A stretch of 64,000 nt of DNA from Lamellibrachia satsuma (taxonomy: Eukaryota > Annelida > Polychaeta > Sabellida > Siboglinidae). Made by a program: the position numbers and the translations under genes. This document shows, in pieces, positions 12,417 to 26,462 of the stretch (position 1 is its first letter; each line of letters begins with the position of its first letter). The DNA is taken from contig BSQZ01000037.1 of assembly GCA_033239005.1 (NCBI GenBank), positions 434,001 through 498,000 of the forward strand, given 5' to 3'. The notes under the pieces are model-generated. The model did no database searches and was not told where the DNA came from. It saw nothing but the letters and a program-made list of their open reading frames with translations.

Positions 12417-13374
12417 TCGATCGACTCAAGGGGTTGATGCGAAATAGCGATAACACGATGGATATGAACGACAGTTCGGGTTTCTAATAAAGATGGCGCG
12501 CCTTGGTGGACTCGACTGGGGATGCGGAGATCGACTCCGTCATCGATCGACTCATTCAGTCTTATATTGTATTACGTTGACATAGCCGCTGAAGGAATGA
12601 AATGGAGGTCCGTCGTGAGTGACGTCACATCAGGAGTTACCATTGACAGCTAGAATGCGTTCGACCTCCTTTAGAGAGTAGTGGAATTGGGACACGGAAT
12701 TTCTTTCCAGAACTTGCGTGAGCTTGGCCTCTTGTGATAAAAGCTTATCGACACTGAAGCTCGTTAAGGCACAGGCCTACCTTCGCTAGTGTGGGACAAG
12801 AGTGACTGAGTAGTGTTTGGCGCTCTTGTCGATCGCGGGATCAACAGCTTTCCAATGTCATTGACAACGACTCCGTTATCAATGACATTGTAGTCCTCAG
12901 TACCCCACATATTAGGGGCTAAGAGAATATGTAGGAGCTTTCGCGGTCGGGATGGACACATCACTCCCGGTCTCGTTGGCGTATCGTCGTCGTTACGGTC
13001 GGCTGACAGCGCGAGATGAGTTCGTAGTGAATAGTGAAGTAAAGTTATTATTTGGACCACTATTTATTCAGTTGATGTATAATTTGTTGGTTGATGGCAG
13101 TCGGAGGTTTTTGTTGTAAGAGGTATATTTAATTTCGTGTTATTATTTGGACCACTATTTATTCAGTTGATGTATAATTTGTTGGTTGATCGCAGTCGAA
13201 GGTTTTTGTTGAAAGAGGTGTATTTAATTTCGTGTTGAAGTGTGACTGCGTTGAATGTTAGAGCAATGATAAGACATTATACCTACGTATACATAGTTCG
13301 CTATTTGGTGGGGGCGGGCGGAATGTTTTACTCATTACGCAACTGCCAACTGGAACCAAAACACCCCATCCACG

Positions 13375-13552
13375 GGACGGAACTGCGTGCCGAGGAGAGC
13401 TGCGATGACGCAAAAGTGACGCCACCTGGCGTATCGAACATCGCTACATTTACTGCGCTGGTCAAAAGTCGCTTGCATGTGTCAAATAAACAGTCGCTGC
13501 TTGTGTCAAACAAAACATGTACACATAACGCTGTCCTTTCTCCATGGTGTCT
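13375..13552. repeat. Dispersed repeat R1, copy 2 (A2)
   Basis: Same element as at 2935-3112, within the duplicated segment. Confidence 0.8.
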
Positions 13553-13568
13553 TCTTCCTATTGAAGTC

Positions 13569-14387
13569 ACGCTTGCTGTGGGGTGTCTGTATAGGGTGTG
13601 GGAGGCTAGACCAGCATTGGAGCAGAAGGCACGCTTGCTGTGGGGTGTCTGTGTAGGGTGTGGGAGGCTAGACCAGCATTGGAGCGGAAGGCACGCCTGC
13701 TGTGGCGTGTCTGTGTAGGGTGTGGGAGGCTAGACCAGCATTGGAGCGGAAGGCACGCCTGCTGTGGCGTGTCTGTGTAGGGTGTGGGAGGCTAGACCAG
13801 CATTGGAGCGGAAGGCACGCTTGATGTAGGGTGTCTGTGTAGGGTGTGGGAAGCTAGACCAGCATCGGAGCGGAAGGTACGCTTGCTGTGGGGTGTCTGT
13901 GTAAGGTGTGGGAGGCTAGACCAGCATTGGAGCGGAAGGCACGCTTGCTGTGGGGTGTCTGTGTAGGGTGTGGGAGGCTAGACCAGCATTGCAGCGGAAG
14001 GCACGCTTCCTGTGGCGTGTCTGTGTAGGGTGTGGGAGGCTAGACCAGCATTGGAGCGGAAGGCACGCTTGATGTGGGGTTTCTGTGTAGGGTGTGGGAA
14101 GCTAGACCAGCATCGGAGCGGAAGGTACGCTTGCTGTGGGGTGTCTGTGTAGGGTGTGGGAGGTTAGACCAGCATTGCAGCGGAAGGCACGCTTTCTGTG
14201 GCGTGTCTGTATAGGGTGTGGGAGGCTGGACCAGCATCGGAGCGGAAGGCACGCTTGCTGTGGGGTGTCTGTATAGGGTGTGGGAGGCTGGACCAGCATT
14301 GCAGCGGAAGGCACGCTTCCTGTGGCGTGTCTGTATAGGGTGTGGGAGGCTAGACCAGCATTGGAGCGGAAGGCACACTTGCAGTGC
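13569..14387. repeat. 62-bp minisatellite (A2)
   Basis: Counterpart of the 3127-3945 array. It has the same number of units to within reading error, with scattered substitutions. Confidence 0.95.
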
Positions 14388-14551
14388 TGGTAAGTGCAAT
14401 GATGTGGTGCCTGTGCTAGAAGGGTGGGTATGTTGACAACGTATCTCACTCTGTGCGTCCACTAGCCCTGGCACACCGCGAAACCTGACCAAGCTGGTTG
14501 GTTCAGTGCTTCAAGTTGCCATGTGTTGGTATCGAATGTATCCATCTTAGC

Positions 14552-15454
14552 TGCTTCGAGTTGCCGCTTGAGGACGTCTTTATGGCTGAGCCGCTGACAT
14601 CCCACCGATGTTTCCCCTTCTTTCAGTTGACTAAAACACAGTCTTTGAGTTGCCGCTTGAGGACGTCTTTGTGGCTGAGCCGCTGACATCCCAACGATGT
14701 TTCCCCTTCTTTCAGTTGACTAAAACACAGTCTTTGAGTCGCCGCTTGAGGACGTCTTTGTGGCTGAGCCGCTAAACATCCCACCGATGTTTCCCCTTCT
14801 TTCAGTTGACTAAAACACAGTCTTTGAGTTGCCGCTTGAGGACGTCTTTGTGGCTGAGCCGCTGACATCCCACCGATGTTTCCCCTTCTTTCAGTTGACT
14901 AAAACACAGTCTTTGAGTTGCCGCTTGATGACGTCTTTGTGGCTGAGCCGCTGACATCCCACCGATGTTTCCCTTCTTTCAGTTGACTAAAACGCAGTCT
15001 TTGAGTTGCCGCTTGAGGACGTCTTTGTGGCTGAGCCGCTGACACCCCACCGATGTTTCCCCTTCTTTCAGTTGACTAAAACGCAGTCTTTGAGTTGCCG
15101 CTTGAGGACGTCTTTGTGGCTGAGCCGCTGACATCCCACCGATGTTTCCCCTTCTTTCAGTTGACTAAAACACAGTCTTTGAGTTGCCGCTTGAGGACGT
15201 CTTTGTGGCTGAGCCGCTGACATCCCACCGATGTTTCTCCTTCTTTCTGTTGACTAAAACACAGTCTTCGAGTTGCAGCTTGAGGACGTCTTTGTGGCTG
15301 AGCCGCTGACATCCCACCGATGTTTCCCCTTCTTTCAGTTGACTAAAACACAGTCTTTGAGTTGCCGCTTGAGGACGTCTTTGTGGCTGAGCCGCTGACA
15401 TCCCACCGATGTTTCTCCTTCTTTCTGTTGACTAAAACACAGTCTTCGAGTTGA
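14552..15454. repeat. 89-bp minisatellite (A2)
   Basis: Counterpart of the 4110-5013 array. Confidence 0.95.
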
Positions 15455-15971
15455 ACAGTTGATAAACAAGGCTTCAACAATGGGCATGTTCGCTCTTTTA
15501 GGGATTCTTTCTTGTCACTTGACGACGTTGACGTTAAGGATCTTACGCAGCTGTGTGGCTTGTACGCTTGTTCATTTGCAGATATGCGTTCTGTACAGCG
15601 CGAAGTTTTTCGAAGAGTGCAGAAGTGCTGTAATAATTATTGCTCTGCAGACATGTTGGCAAGTTACAATCTGATAAGTCCAATCAAGTGTCACATTTTA
15701 GCAGAACAATTAAGGAGATGCTTCCCAGCATTAACCAATCATAATAAGTACTTGATAATTATTGTATTCGGCGCAACCTGTTGCAAAAACATGGTCTCAT
15801 ATTGCGTACGTTTCATATTGCGTACGTTTCGGGCCATGCATTTGTTGGCAAGTCACAAAGTGACAAGTCAAGTCTCAAGTCAAAAACCTCCAAGTCAAGT
15901 CTCGAGTCATCTGTTTGACTTTAGGGTCTAATGGATTTCAAACAATCTTTAAAATTTAAAGTTTCATTAGT

Positions 15972-15977
15972 TTTATT
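15972..15977 (-). promoter_or_regulatory. Candidate polyadenylation signal (A2)
   Basis: Minus-strand AATAAA about 290 bases beyond the A2 stop codon, at the position conserved with A1. Confidence 0.35.
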
Positions 15978-15993
15978 TCAGGGAAGTCGGGCC

Positions 15994-16034
15994 ACCTTAA
16001 AAGACAGTTTTTAACACTACGTAAACAAACAGTT
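15994..16034 (-). pseudogene. Decayed short terminal calmodulin exon (A2)
   Basis: Counterpart of 5618-5658. The same flank and acceptor-like site are followed by a short frame unlike the calmodulin C-terminus. Confidence 0.4.
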
Positions 16035-16261
16035 CTGAACCTACCAGCAACTATTATAGTTATCTTTACAAAAGATGTCTTTCTAGATCATATATTATGT
16101 GACCAACAAACTAAGACACATTAGCTATTTTCTACACAACCGTACCTAATGTAGACTAACGTTAATTATGTTAGGTTTTGGGCAAAGCCAGTTAAAATCT
16201 CATCCTTGGCAGTAATCATTGTTTTTTACATTGCAACCGACACGCGCCTCGTTTCCTATCT

Positions 16262-16467
16262 TTACATATTACGAAACACTTCCTCAGGTGGTTTGTAACG
16301 AACGAATTCTTTGAAATCTATGAGGAATTCCCGCATTTCATCAGCAGTGAGAAAGCCATCGCCATCTTTGTCCATCATACTGAATCCCAAGCGATCACTT
16401 TCCTCGCTTTCAGGGCTATCTTCAACGTAAATCGTCGGATTGCTCTTCTTCATCATCAGTCTATACT
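16262..16467 (-). CDS. Calmodulin-like gene A2, long terminal EF-hand exon
   Basis: Same exon as A1 5882-6087: acceptor tttctgctttcag, phase 1 entry, (E)YRLMMKK, acidic spacer, EF-hand loop DKDGDGFLTADE, helix MREFLIDFKEFV, then EEVFRNM and TAA. Eight substitutions separate it from A1, seven of them replacing amino acids, and the frame is intact. It lies downstream of exon 4 (20491-20649). Exon 3 of this unit is frameshifted and no exon 1-2 is seen, so if expressed it is most likely reached by splicing from unit B, whose own terminal exon is missing. Phase is compatible, since every exon here is phase 1. Confidence 0.75.
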
Positions 16468-16620
16468 CTGAAAGCAGAAAAGCAATCAACCAACAACTAA
16501 ATTTTATAAGGATGAACGTTTCTTTTAGCAGTATAAAACTAATATTTCGTACCCTACGAGCAGTAGTCATCATTATCTTTACAAAACATGTGTTTCTAAA
16601 TGATTTATTATGTGAACAAC

Positions 16621-16657
16621 AGACGGACGGACGGACGGACGGACGGACGGACGGACG
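16621..16657. repeat. (GACG)n microsatellite (A2)
   Basis: A longer version of the tract at 6241. Confidence 0.9.
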
Positions 16658-17202
16658 TACGGATTAGTGTTTTTTGTTCAGTTAAACACTTTAGCGCATG
16701 CATTTACAATAAATATTTAAGCGAAAGATAGTCATGGTTTTAGGCTTATGCACCTACAAGAGTTACTAAAACGTAACCTTTTGCAACTACAGTTAAGAAT
16801 ATCACGCCAGTGGTTTACTAAGAAAACCTTGCTGAACGCACCTAATCTTAATTTCATGGGCCGCGTCACACTGTTAGATAACCCTACGTCACGACTGTCA
16901 AAGTCTAACAAAGTTCGCTCGCCAAGTGAAAATATATAATAAATATTATGTACTAGACACCTATTTCTATGTGTGCCAATAAGATATGACCAACGTGTGT
17001 AACATATGTTGGCTTTTGTTTACTGAACTACTCCTTTTTCTGACAACATTGCATGTTTATTTGAGACTGCATTGGTTATTTGTATGTTGGCCGGTACGTC
17101 ACTTGTAGTCTAGGTTATCCGATTTTCATAGAACTGCGCATGCGCTTATCGGTCTCGCTGGCTAACATGCCAACCGCCAGTTAACCGGAATTTCCCACTT
17201 CA

Positions 17203-17522
17203 TAGGCATACCAGAAAGGATGAAGATTATGCAAATTACAAAGAGGCACTAAATGCAGCTACGACTGAAATTAGAAAATCTTAGAAGACCTAAATTAGTT
17301 CATTACCAGTTCCAAATGTTAATTTTCAGGAGGCTAAGTCGGACTATATAAGGCAGTTAAATGTAACTCCAGAAATGGTAGGTAAGTAAATAAAGGCCAT
17401 AAAGGAAAACAAATCGCATGTAGAGGATGGAATTCCGCCAAAAGTACTAATGGAAACTGTAGAACAAATTAGTATACCACTTGCAAAAGTGTTCAACTTG
17501 TCATTAAAGGGAATACCAATAA
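17203..17522 (+). mobile_element. CR1-like LINE relic, ORF2 fragment (A2)
   Basis: Counterpart of 6811-7118, slightly less damaged. Confidence 0.8.
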
Positions 17523-17979
17523 GGCACTAGCTAAAAAATCCTTTTTCGGTATGTACACAACGTTTAATATTGATGTACTGCATGCCAAAAACAATTAGGA
17601 AAACATTATTTATAGGTAAAATTAGATGTTTAGTCGTCGAACTCGTAAAACGCGCGTAAAAGTTAATGAGATGAGCGATCACGTGGCTTTGTGACGTCAA
17701 AGATTATATGGGTTTACATTCAGTCAGTGATTTCTATGCAATGTTTCAGTATAGTTTCACTCGCTTTACGATAGCGATTGATGACGATGTCAATTTCCCA
17801 GAATAAAACGTATAATGTAACGAGTTTAACTAGCAGTTAGTGATACCGCAGAATCATCTTCGAATTTGACTATTTCAGAGCAGTTCAGCTATGCCAGTAG
17901 CCTTTTACTTCGAACTTATTTTCTTTCTGACAAACCATGAAAGCTCGAATTCGCATATTGAACCTGCATTGAGCGCCAT

Positions 17980-19055
17980 GTTGCTCCCTTTATTCGCAAG
18001 ATGGCGACACTTAAAGCGGGGTAAATATGCAAATTCAAGCATCGATAAGGGTGATTAAATGTGTTTTCACGCTCAACAAATGGTTAATAGTTAACATGTC
18101 CCGTAGTTCAGTATGCATTGTGCATGGAAACTATACTAGCCTCGATTATCCAGGCTCCGCGCTGTGGAGCCAAGGTCAGTCGAACACATGTTCGCCTGGA
18201 TGCAGAGTGCGGTTCTCATTGTTACGGAAATACATAAGTAGCTAATTAAGATCTCATCCGGGCATTTGGCTAATTCATAAAACAGGGGTGAACTTTTATC
18301 AGTTTATGCGATGCAATTCGAATTAACTTTAAACTTCATTATATTGACACGACTGTCCGACTGAAAAGTTAAATCAGGCAAAATATTTTTAGCGTAGCAT
18401 CTCGATAATGACGCTGTTTGGCTGCTGGCGCTTTAAGTGAACCCCTACATAAAATGGAGTGGTGACAGTGGGAAACAACGAGACCACGCTTCTGCAACCA
18501 GACTGTCTTCTCGGCGAATTCAGAAGGCGAGCTAGAGTTAGGCAGAGTCGTCCGCCCCACTCTTGAGCTTCGGGGCATAATTCCAGGCCGTGATTATCGT
18601 AAACGCCGATTTGGGCTTTCCGTAGCCAAATGGCTACGGAACTAATAACTTAAGTTTTAAAACCGATACGCACTAACCGTTTCACATGTGTATTCCGTGA
18701 CATACAACCGACACTTGGGCGTCAAGAAACAGAAGCAATGTGCTCCAAATAATTATTTCTGAGTACATTTATCGGTTACACAGAAAAGATTTCATAAATA
18801 GCCGCCATACTGTGCATGCGATGTTGCCTTTGGGTCACGTGATCAAACGCGATTTTGACTTTGCCTAAGCTACAGTCGGATAAGCGAGACTATCTCTAAA
18901 CTCGCTATCAGTGTCGCCATCTTGCGAATAAAAGGGGCAAGATGGCGCTCAATGCAGGTTAAATATGAGTGAAGTGATTAAATGTGTTCTTACGCACAAC
19001 ATGTTTAATAATTTACGTGTTCCACAGTTCAGTATGCATTGTGCATGCATCGTTC
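17980..19055. repeat. Unclassified repeat with ~150-bp direct repeats (A2)
   Basis: Counterpart of 7585-8670. Confidence 0.6.
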
Positions 19056-19640
19056 ATGGTTACAGTACATATTGAATGTTAATGACGTCGAAATCTAGGT
19101 GGGCCCGGATTGTAGACACGTGCCAAAGCAGTTATAAAGTAACACTTTTGGGTTAATGTGGAACAAAATCAATTAACAAACGAGAGAATAAATAGTATGC
19201 TTTATTCAGAGTAAGACACACACTAAACTTCATGTGCTCGCTACACAATCGTTTGGGCCGAGATCACTATGCCCGTTAAGCTTTGAGGCGAAACCAGTTT
19301 TCTCGAAGCGAGCAAAGCCGGCTGTGTTTCGTCGGCTTGACGTTTACAAAGAGTTGGCTCCGTAGGGAACTTGGACCAACTACATGTAACTTTAGTCTTA
19401 CTACTGTTTGCACTACAATAAAGTGCCGCACAATAAACCATTCTGACGCTCGCCTCTAAACAATCGCTATCGCTGTCAACAGTACGATAAATGAGTGGAA
19501 AGTCCTAGTCTCGTCGCACTTATCATCATTGACGTCACGTCAAAGCTTGCCGTTAAGCACGGGAAAAATACGCATAATCGAGGCAGGCCGGTAGAACAGA
19601 GTATTATTTAGAATTATTAATTAATGGAATTCTAATGGAA

Positions 19641-19645
<5 letters not shown>

Positions 19646-19727
<82 letters not shown>
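19646..19727. repeat. (AT)n microsatellite (A2)
   Basis: A shorter counterpart of 9254-9480. Confidence 0.95.
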
Positions 19728-19729
<2 letters not shown>

Positions 19730-19774
19730 TGTAGTATATTTCCCTTTCCACAACATCGAAAAATTCATTTCATC

Positions 19775-20200
19775 TGTGGTAGGACATTGATATTCTGAGA
19801 TGACCGTAATTCTCAATACATATCAATGACTTGGACGATAATATAATAAAAAACGTACTGATATCTGTGGATGACACAAAAATGCTTAGAAAGGTAAAAA
19901 TGATGGTGATTAACAACATTTACAAAGAAAACAAGACAAATTAGTTAAATAGTCTGAAAAATGGCATATGTTATTCAATTTTGGGAAATGTAAATGCCTA
20001 CAAACGGGACATGGGAACTTGGATGTAAACTATAAAATGGGATACACTTTTCTACGTACTACCGTAACAAAATAAGGACTTAAGAGTAACAATAAGTATC
20101 AGTGCATTGTGGTACAAATGTTGGAGAAGCTCTCGATAAGCCAATGGCTTGTCCACTTGGCATCTGGATCTTTTCCTTAGATGGCAATCTTCTAGAACTT
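19775..20200 (+). mobile_element. CR1-like LINE relic, RT end and 3' UTR (A2)
   Basis: Counterpart of 9515-9960, in intron 4 antisense to the host gene. Confidence 0.8.
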
Positions 20201-20490
20201 CTAGAACACATTCTGAGTAAAACACTGGCGTGATATTCTTGGTTTTAGTTCCACATGGTTAGTTTTTATTATCTCTTTTAGGTGAGTAGCGCAAAAACCG
20301 TAACTTTTGTCTCGCTTTAACATTTCTTTCAGAAATGGACAAATGTGATAATTATTAAACACTCTCCATTCGTGGTAATACATATAAAACAAAATTACTC
20401 CCAAATCTACTAATAAGAATTTGGCCAAACGTGGCATATTGTAATTCGGCACAACTTTGTCTTATAGTAAATATTTGTATACTATCGTAC

Positions 20491-20649
20491 CTTGGAAGCT
20501 GAGCTTTCCATCTCCATCAACGTCACATTCCAACATTTCCCTAACTTCTTCGTCCACCTCTTCGTGCAACTTTCTCTTATCGTCTTCCAGGTGTTTCAAC
20601 ATTCGGTTTGCCAGCGTCACAAACTCGGGGAAGACGATCCTACATTTGC
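20491..20649 (-). CDS. Calmodulin-like gene A2, exon 4
   Basis: A 159-base phase 1-1 exon with intact acceptor (cttgtttcag) and donor (caag/gtacga). It encodes (G)KCRIVFPEFVTLANRM, a charged linker and REMLECDVDGDGKLSFQ, whose calcium loop is completed by Glu from the terminal exon. Four differences from A1 exon 4, two of them silent by my reading. The EF2 and EF4-like pieces are joined without an EF3, giving a shorter architecture than calmodulin. It is followed on the minus strand by the long terminal exon at 16262-16467. Confidence 0.75.
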
Positions 20650-20879
20650 CTGAAACAAGTGGAGTAAAATTATCTATGAAATTACCGAGCGAAATAATTG
20701 TCGTTTTAGACGCGTGGATGTGTCGGCATTGTGCACCAGACCGACCAGTACAGGACAATTGGAGTTTATGAAACTGCTCACTCGAGATAGTGACTTCAAC
20801 TTTCGCCAGCATGTTTCTCAAGTATGTAAATCATGTCTCTATCATATACGTGAACTCAGTCGAATTCGGCGTCACACAC

Positions 20880-21053
<174 letters not shown>

Positions 21054-21055
21054 CA

Positions 21056-21212
21056 AGTGCGTGTTTGGTTCGTTCTCTTGTTTGCCAAACACACCTAATG
21101 TAGGATGTCCGCTCCTAGACGCAGTGAGCGCAGTGAACGCAGTGAGCGCAGTGAGCGTAGTAAGCTTACCGTCTGAATATTTTGTTTAGTATTTTAAGTA
21201 TGCTGTAAGTAT
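21056..21212. repeat. Dispersed repeat R2 (A2)
   Basis: Counterpart of 10775-10930, with the 9-base cgcagtgag units. Confidence 0.8.
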
Positions 21213-21234
21213 TGTAATTCACTACTAAATAACA

Positions 21235-21447
21235 TTGCTAAAAGAGATTTGGCTAAACTCCAACGAGTACAAAATTGTGTGGCACGTGTGGTTCTTAGGG
21301 CGCCTCGGTTTTCTCCATCACTACCACTACTTATACAGCTACACTGGCTTCCTGTTACTTATCGAATTAATTTTAAGCTGTCCACTCTTCCATATCGTGC
21401 TCTATCTACACAACAACCACCCTACTTGGCCAGTCTCCTGCAGCCTC
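21235..21447 (+). mobile_element. LINE reverse-transcriptase C-terminal fragment (A2)
   Basis: Counterpart of 10953-11165, fused to the same CR1 ORF1 remnant. Confidence 0.75.
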
Positions 21448-21456
21448 CTGGGTGGG

Positions 21457-22735
21457 AAAGGTGACATGTTGATGGGCAAGAGAGAGATGGACAACATGCT
21501 GCCGAGTGACACGACTGCGGGACAGAATGCGACGGAAGGGATCCGACGCAAGAGCTACTCTGAGGTAGTGATAGAGGGGATGAGGAGGAGAGCGAGGGGG
21601 GTTCGATAGTCACGAAAATGACAGAGCGGTTAGCAAGGGGGACGACGTGGCGGTTTTTTCCAGGGGCAAAAATAGAGGCTATCACAGAGAGGGTGGACAA
21701 AATCGTGGGCCCGGACAAGGATTGTTCTATTTTAGTACACGGAGGTACTGACAACGCAGTTAAGGAGGATACAACTGCCAGGCTGTTAGTTAGAAGAGCT
21801 AAGCAGACACGGGTTGAGCAGATAATTCTGTGAGGGATTCTACCAGTAATGGGAAGCAGAGGACATGGATATCGAAATTGCCGGAGGATGGCAATTAACA
21901 CATTAGTTCAGCAACTATGCAGGGAAGAGGAAGTTGGATTTGTGAATTTGTGGAAAGGTTTTGTTAGGAGGGATGGACTTCATCTTAGTGGAAAGGGTGC
22001 AGCAGTGTTTATTAATGAATTGTCAGCAGCAGTCGAAAGTGGCATGGGAGCATAAACATATTGTTGGTAGCAAACAACGGACACATACATTTGAAATCTC
22101 CAGAGAGTACGGGGGGGGGGGGTGATGAACAACACTTTCTACTTTTAATGCAGGATAGCTTCCTTACTCAACACGTGCTAAGACCAAACATGGGAGAGAA
22201 TGTATTAGATTTAGTTTTCTCTTCACAAAACGAATTAGTGGACAATACCAAAATACATGAGCCATTGTGTAAGAGCAATCAAATACATTTTGACATTAAA
22301 AGTAAAATTAGAAAGTACAAATAAAAAGGTACAGGAGAAACTTCCACAAAGGTAAATATAAAGATATGAGAAAATACTTAGCAAAGCTAGATCGGAATAA
22401 CATGCTGAAGAAAAAGACTGCAATTTAATGTTGGAACATTCTAAAATATGTAATTGAGAGTATCATTGATAAATTTGTTCCGTTGAAAAAAAATACAAGG
22501 ACAACGTTATAGGAAGAAGCACTTGTCAAAAGAGGCTATTAGAAAAATGGCGTACAAGCAAACTATGTGGATGGTTTATAAGCGTACCATAAAGGCTGCA
22601 GACTACACACATTACAAAGAGGCACTTAATGCAGCACCGAATGAAATTAGATAATCTAAAAGAAGCTATGAGCAAAAATTAGCATGTAACATAAAAAATT
22701 ACAGAAAGAGCTTTTATGCATTACTTGAATTACTA
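21457..22735 (+). mobile_element. CR1-like LINE relic, ORF1 and ORF2 endonuclease (A2)
   Basis: Counterpart of 11175-12416 that continues past the duplication boundary into further CR1 sequence (acagaaagagcttttatgc). It carries the same stops and a slightly longer poly-G run near 22110. Confidence 0.85.
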
Positions 22736-23404
22736 TAACACACCATTGACACTGTTTCAAAACTAGAGAGCCAGTACATTATTATGTTTCCATAGTAACC
22801 TTTTAGCGTTATATTGATGTAATCAGTGGCCATTTTGATTTCTTGGTGCAAATCCAATACCTTACAACAATAGTATTTTCTTTCCCTGCACGTAAGTAGC
22901 TATTAACAATTTCTTTAATATGTACATACGCGTAATATACAACCGTAAGTGTTGCAAATTATACTTATAACTTATTATTATTATTATTAAAAATCCCTTT
23001 GTTAATGATAACGTTTGTGTTCGCCAGGTGTCGTAACCATAGCGTTTACGGAAACACGTTAGGGGGTACTAGGCGACAACACATGTAATAATCTTACAAT
23101 CCAAAACAGCTACGCCCAACGATAATGGATGAGAAACAATTACCAAACCGTTTACAACAAATGTATGTATCTTATCGATAACGCCTATCAATAAATTACA
23201 AATACATCATAATGCCCTGCACTTCAATGAAATGTTATTGAGATGACTAGCACTGTTGGATATAGTTTTATCCAGCGTGACATCTGTGTCTGCATGTTTT
23301 GTGTTGTTAAGGAAACATCGTTTTCTGGAATCACTGTAAGACTGTGCACAAAGTTTACTGTGTTTTGCGTACATTAATGATTACTTTGAGTTGTGCGTGT
23401 TCGT

Positions 23405-23407
<3 letters not shown>
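22736..23407. other. Intron 3 of unit A2, no gene recognised
   Basis: Sequence homologous to about 26995-27410 of unit B (for example ggaaacatcgttttctggaatcactgtaag near 23309), confirming that A2 and B are paralogous gene units. Confidence 0.6.

Positions 23408-23459
<52 letters not shown>
23408..23459. repeat. (GT)n microsatellite
   Basis: About 50 bases of pure gt in intron 3 of A2. The B unit has a gtgc tract at the same place. Confidence 0.95.
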
Positions 23460-23461
<2 letters not shown>

Positions 23462-23616
23462 ACCTATAAAAAGCATTGAACTAATCACAAGCAGTATAAT
23501 CGCAAGTCTATTACATGTCTGTTTGTAATTTGCAAAGAAAAAGTAGCACTAGTGACGTGATCACCATGCTATGAAGAAATGCAGTTATAATGCCTGGAAT
23601 CGAAACAGCCACGTAC

Positions 23617-23761
23617 CAATTGCGTCTAATTCATAGCGAGCGTATGTTAGCAAATTCTGTGTTTGATGTCCACAGGTGTAGAGACTTCATCGCCATTTCC
23701 AAATGTTTTGTCGAGATACCTTTTCCACCGTAGTCGTACTTTGAGAACGCTTCCTTGATTT
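23617..23761 (-). pseudogene. Calmodulin-like gene A2, exon 3, frameshifted
   Basis: An acceptor (gcatttcag) is followed by (E)IKEAFSKYDYGGKGIST and MAMKSL, aligning with calmodulin exon 3 ([19 protein letters not shown] ... VMRSLGQ). The first EF-hand loop has lost several ligands. The reading frame hits TGA at 23631-23633. One base later in frame the sequence resumes as ELDAI, matching NEVDAD at the exon end, before a g/gtacgtgg donor. The exon is 145 bases against 144 in unit C and 141 in unit B, consistent with a one-base insertion. Upstream, exon 2 is absent: sequence similar to unit B runs to about 24450 and then CR1 begins. Confidence 0.7.
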
Positions 23762-24460
23762 CTGAAATGCATCATCAATATTGTGTTTGACGCACGCATT
23801 TAATAGACGACACACCCTGTCGCTAAAACATCCTCCACGATTCAATTAGCCCATAGTGAATCAGGCGTTGATGTTCAACTCTGTAGTGCGAGAATGGTTT
23901 ATGTAACATGCGCAGTCGGTTTGATAAAAGAATGCGTACAATCGAACGAATTAGCTTTGATCGTTGCATTGGATAATTTGCGAAAGTGTGAGTAGACTTA
24001 TGTCACAGTATATGGAAACGGACCGCTCTTGCTTTTTTGTTGCCGAATTGTAACCGGAGCAGTGAAAACAATTATTTAATGGTTTGTTCGACAATCTCAT
24101 AAAAAACACATTGGCAAAAATTACTTAGCCTGTTGTAGTGGACATTATATATTTTTGTTTTTTTGCGAAATGGTTCCAAAATAAGACAAACGAAACAATT
24201 GGATTGAAAAAAAGAAACTTTAAGATGCACCGACAGTCAGGCATTGCAGTGAATGTTAAAACAAACAATGGGGAACGACTTTGGAATTGACATACACAAC
24301 ATATTTTATTTATAAGTAGCACCGTGTTTGTTTCAATCTTCTATCACGGCATAGTTGTTCCAGTAACGTGATATGATATATATTTGTGGAAATCTTGGCT
24401 TACACGACCCGTGAGTCACGTTTCCTGGCAACGTACTATTCTTTAGCAATAATACGTTTA
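23762..24460. other. Intron 2 remnant of unit A2
   Basis: Similar to unit B 27961-28570 (cacaccctgtcgctaaaacatcctcc; gtttcctggcaacgta). Similarity stops at about 24450, just before B's exon 2 would be reached, and a CR1 relic follows. Confidence 0.65.
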
Positions 24461-24463
24461 TAC

Positions 24464-25850
<1,387 letters not shown>

Positions 25851-25989
25851 GCTCTCAATAAGCAATGACTTCCTTGTCGTTCACTTGCCATCTGGATCTT
25901 TGCCTTGGATGGCAATCTTATTAAGCATGTGAATAAACCACTGTAACTCGGCAGAACTTTGTCTTGAAAATATTTGTATGCTACCATAC

Positions 25990-26148
25990 TTTCGGGGTTG
26001 AGCTGTCCATCTGCATCAACGTCAGATTTCTTTAAGTTGTCAGCATCGTGGTGCACCTCTTCGTCCACCATTCTCTCAGCGTCTTCCAAGCGTTTCATTA
26101 CTCGGGCTACCCGCGTCAAAAACTCGGGGAAGAGCATCGTACATTTCC
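25990..26148 (-). CDS. Calmodulin-like gene B, exon 4
   Basis: A 159-base phase 1-1 exon between acceptor cttgttgcag and donor gaaa/gtatgg. It encodes (G)KCTMLFPEFLTRVARVM, then KRLEDAERMVDEEVHHDADN, then LKKSDVDADGQLNPE. The opening aligns with EF2 of calmodulin and the closing loop with EF4. As in A1/A2, the third EF-hand is absent. The final loop keeps D1, D3, D5 and G6, but the donor leaves an A, so joining to a terminal exon starting ag would give Lys, not Glu, at loop position 12. No terminal exon follows in this unit; CR1 starts within 130 bases. The nearest compatible terminal exon is A2 at 16262-16467. Confidence 0.7.
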
Positions 26149-26217
26149 CTGCAACAAGTGCAATAAAATTACCGAACGAAATAATTGTTGTCGCTTTAGA
26201 CGCGTAGAGTTGTCGCT

Positions 26218-26462
26218 ATTTGTAATTCTGTACACACACATTGTGTGTCATGCGATCTATTTGTAATGCTGTACACACACATTGTGTGTCATGTGATCTA
26301 TTTGTAGTGCTGTACAAACACATTTGGTGTCATGTGATCTATTTGTAATGCTGTACACACACATTGTGTGTCATGTGATCTATTTGTAATGCTGTACACA
26401 CACATTGTGTGTCACGTGATCTATTTGTAATGCTGTACACACACATTGTGTGTCATGTGATC
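26218..26462. repeat. 41-bp minisatellite with internal palindrome, 6 copies
   Basis: The unit tttgtaatgctgtacacacacattgtgtgtcatgtgatcta recurs at 41-base spacing (tacacac at 26231, 26272 and onward). Each unit contains acacaca and tgtgtgt arms around a single T. It lies in intron 3 of unit B. Confidence 0.9.
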
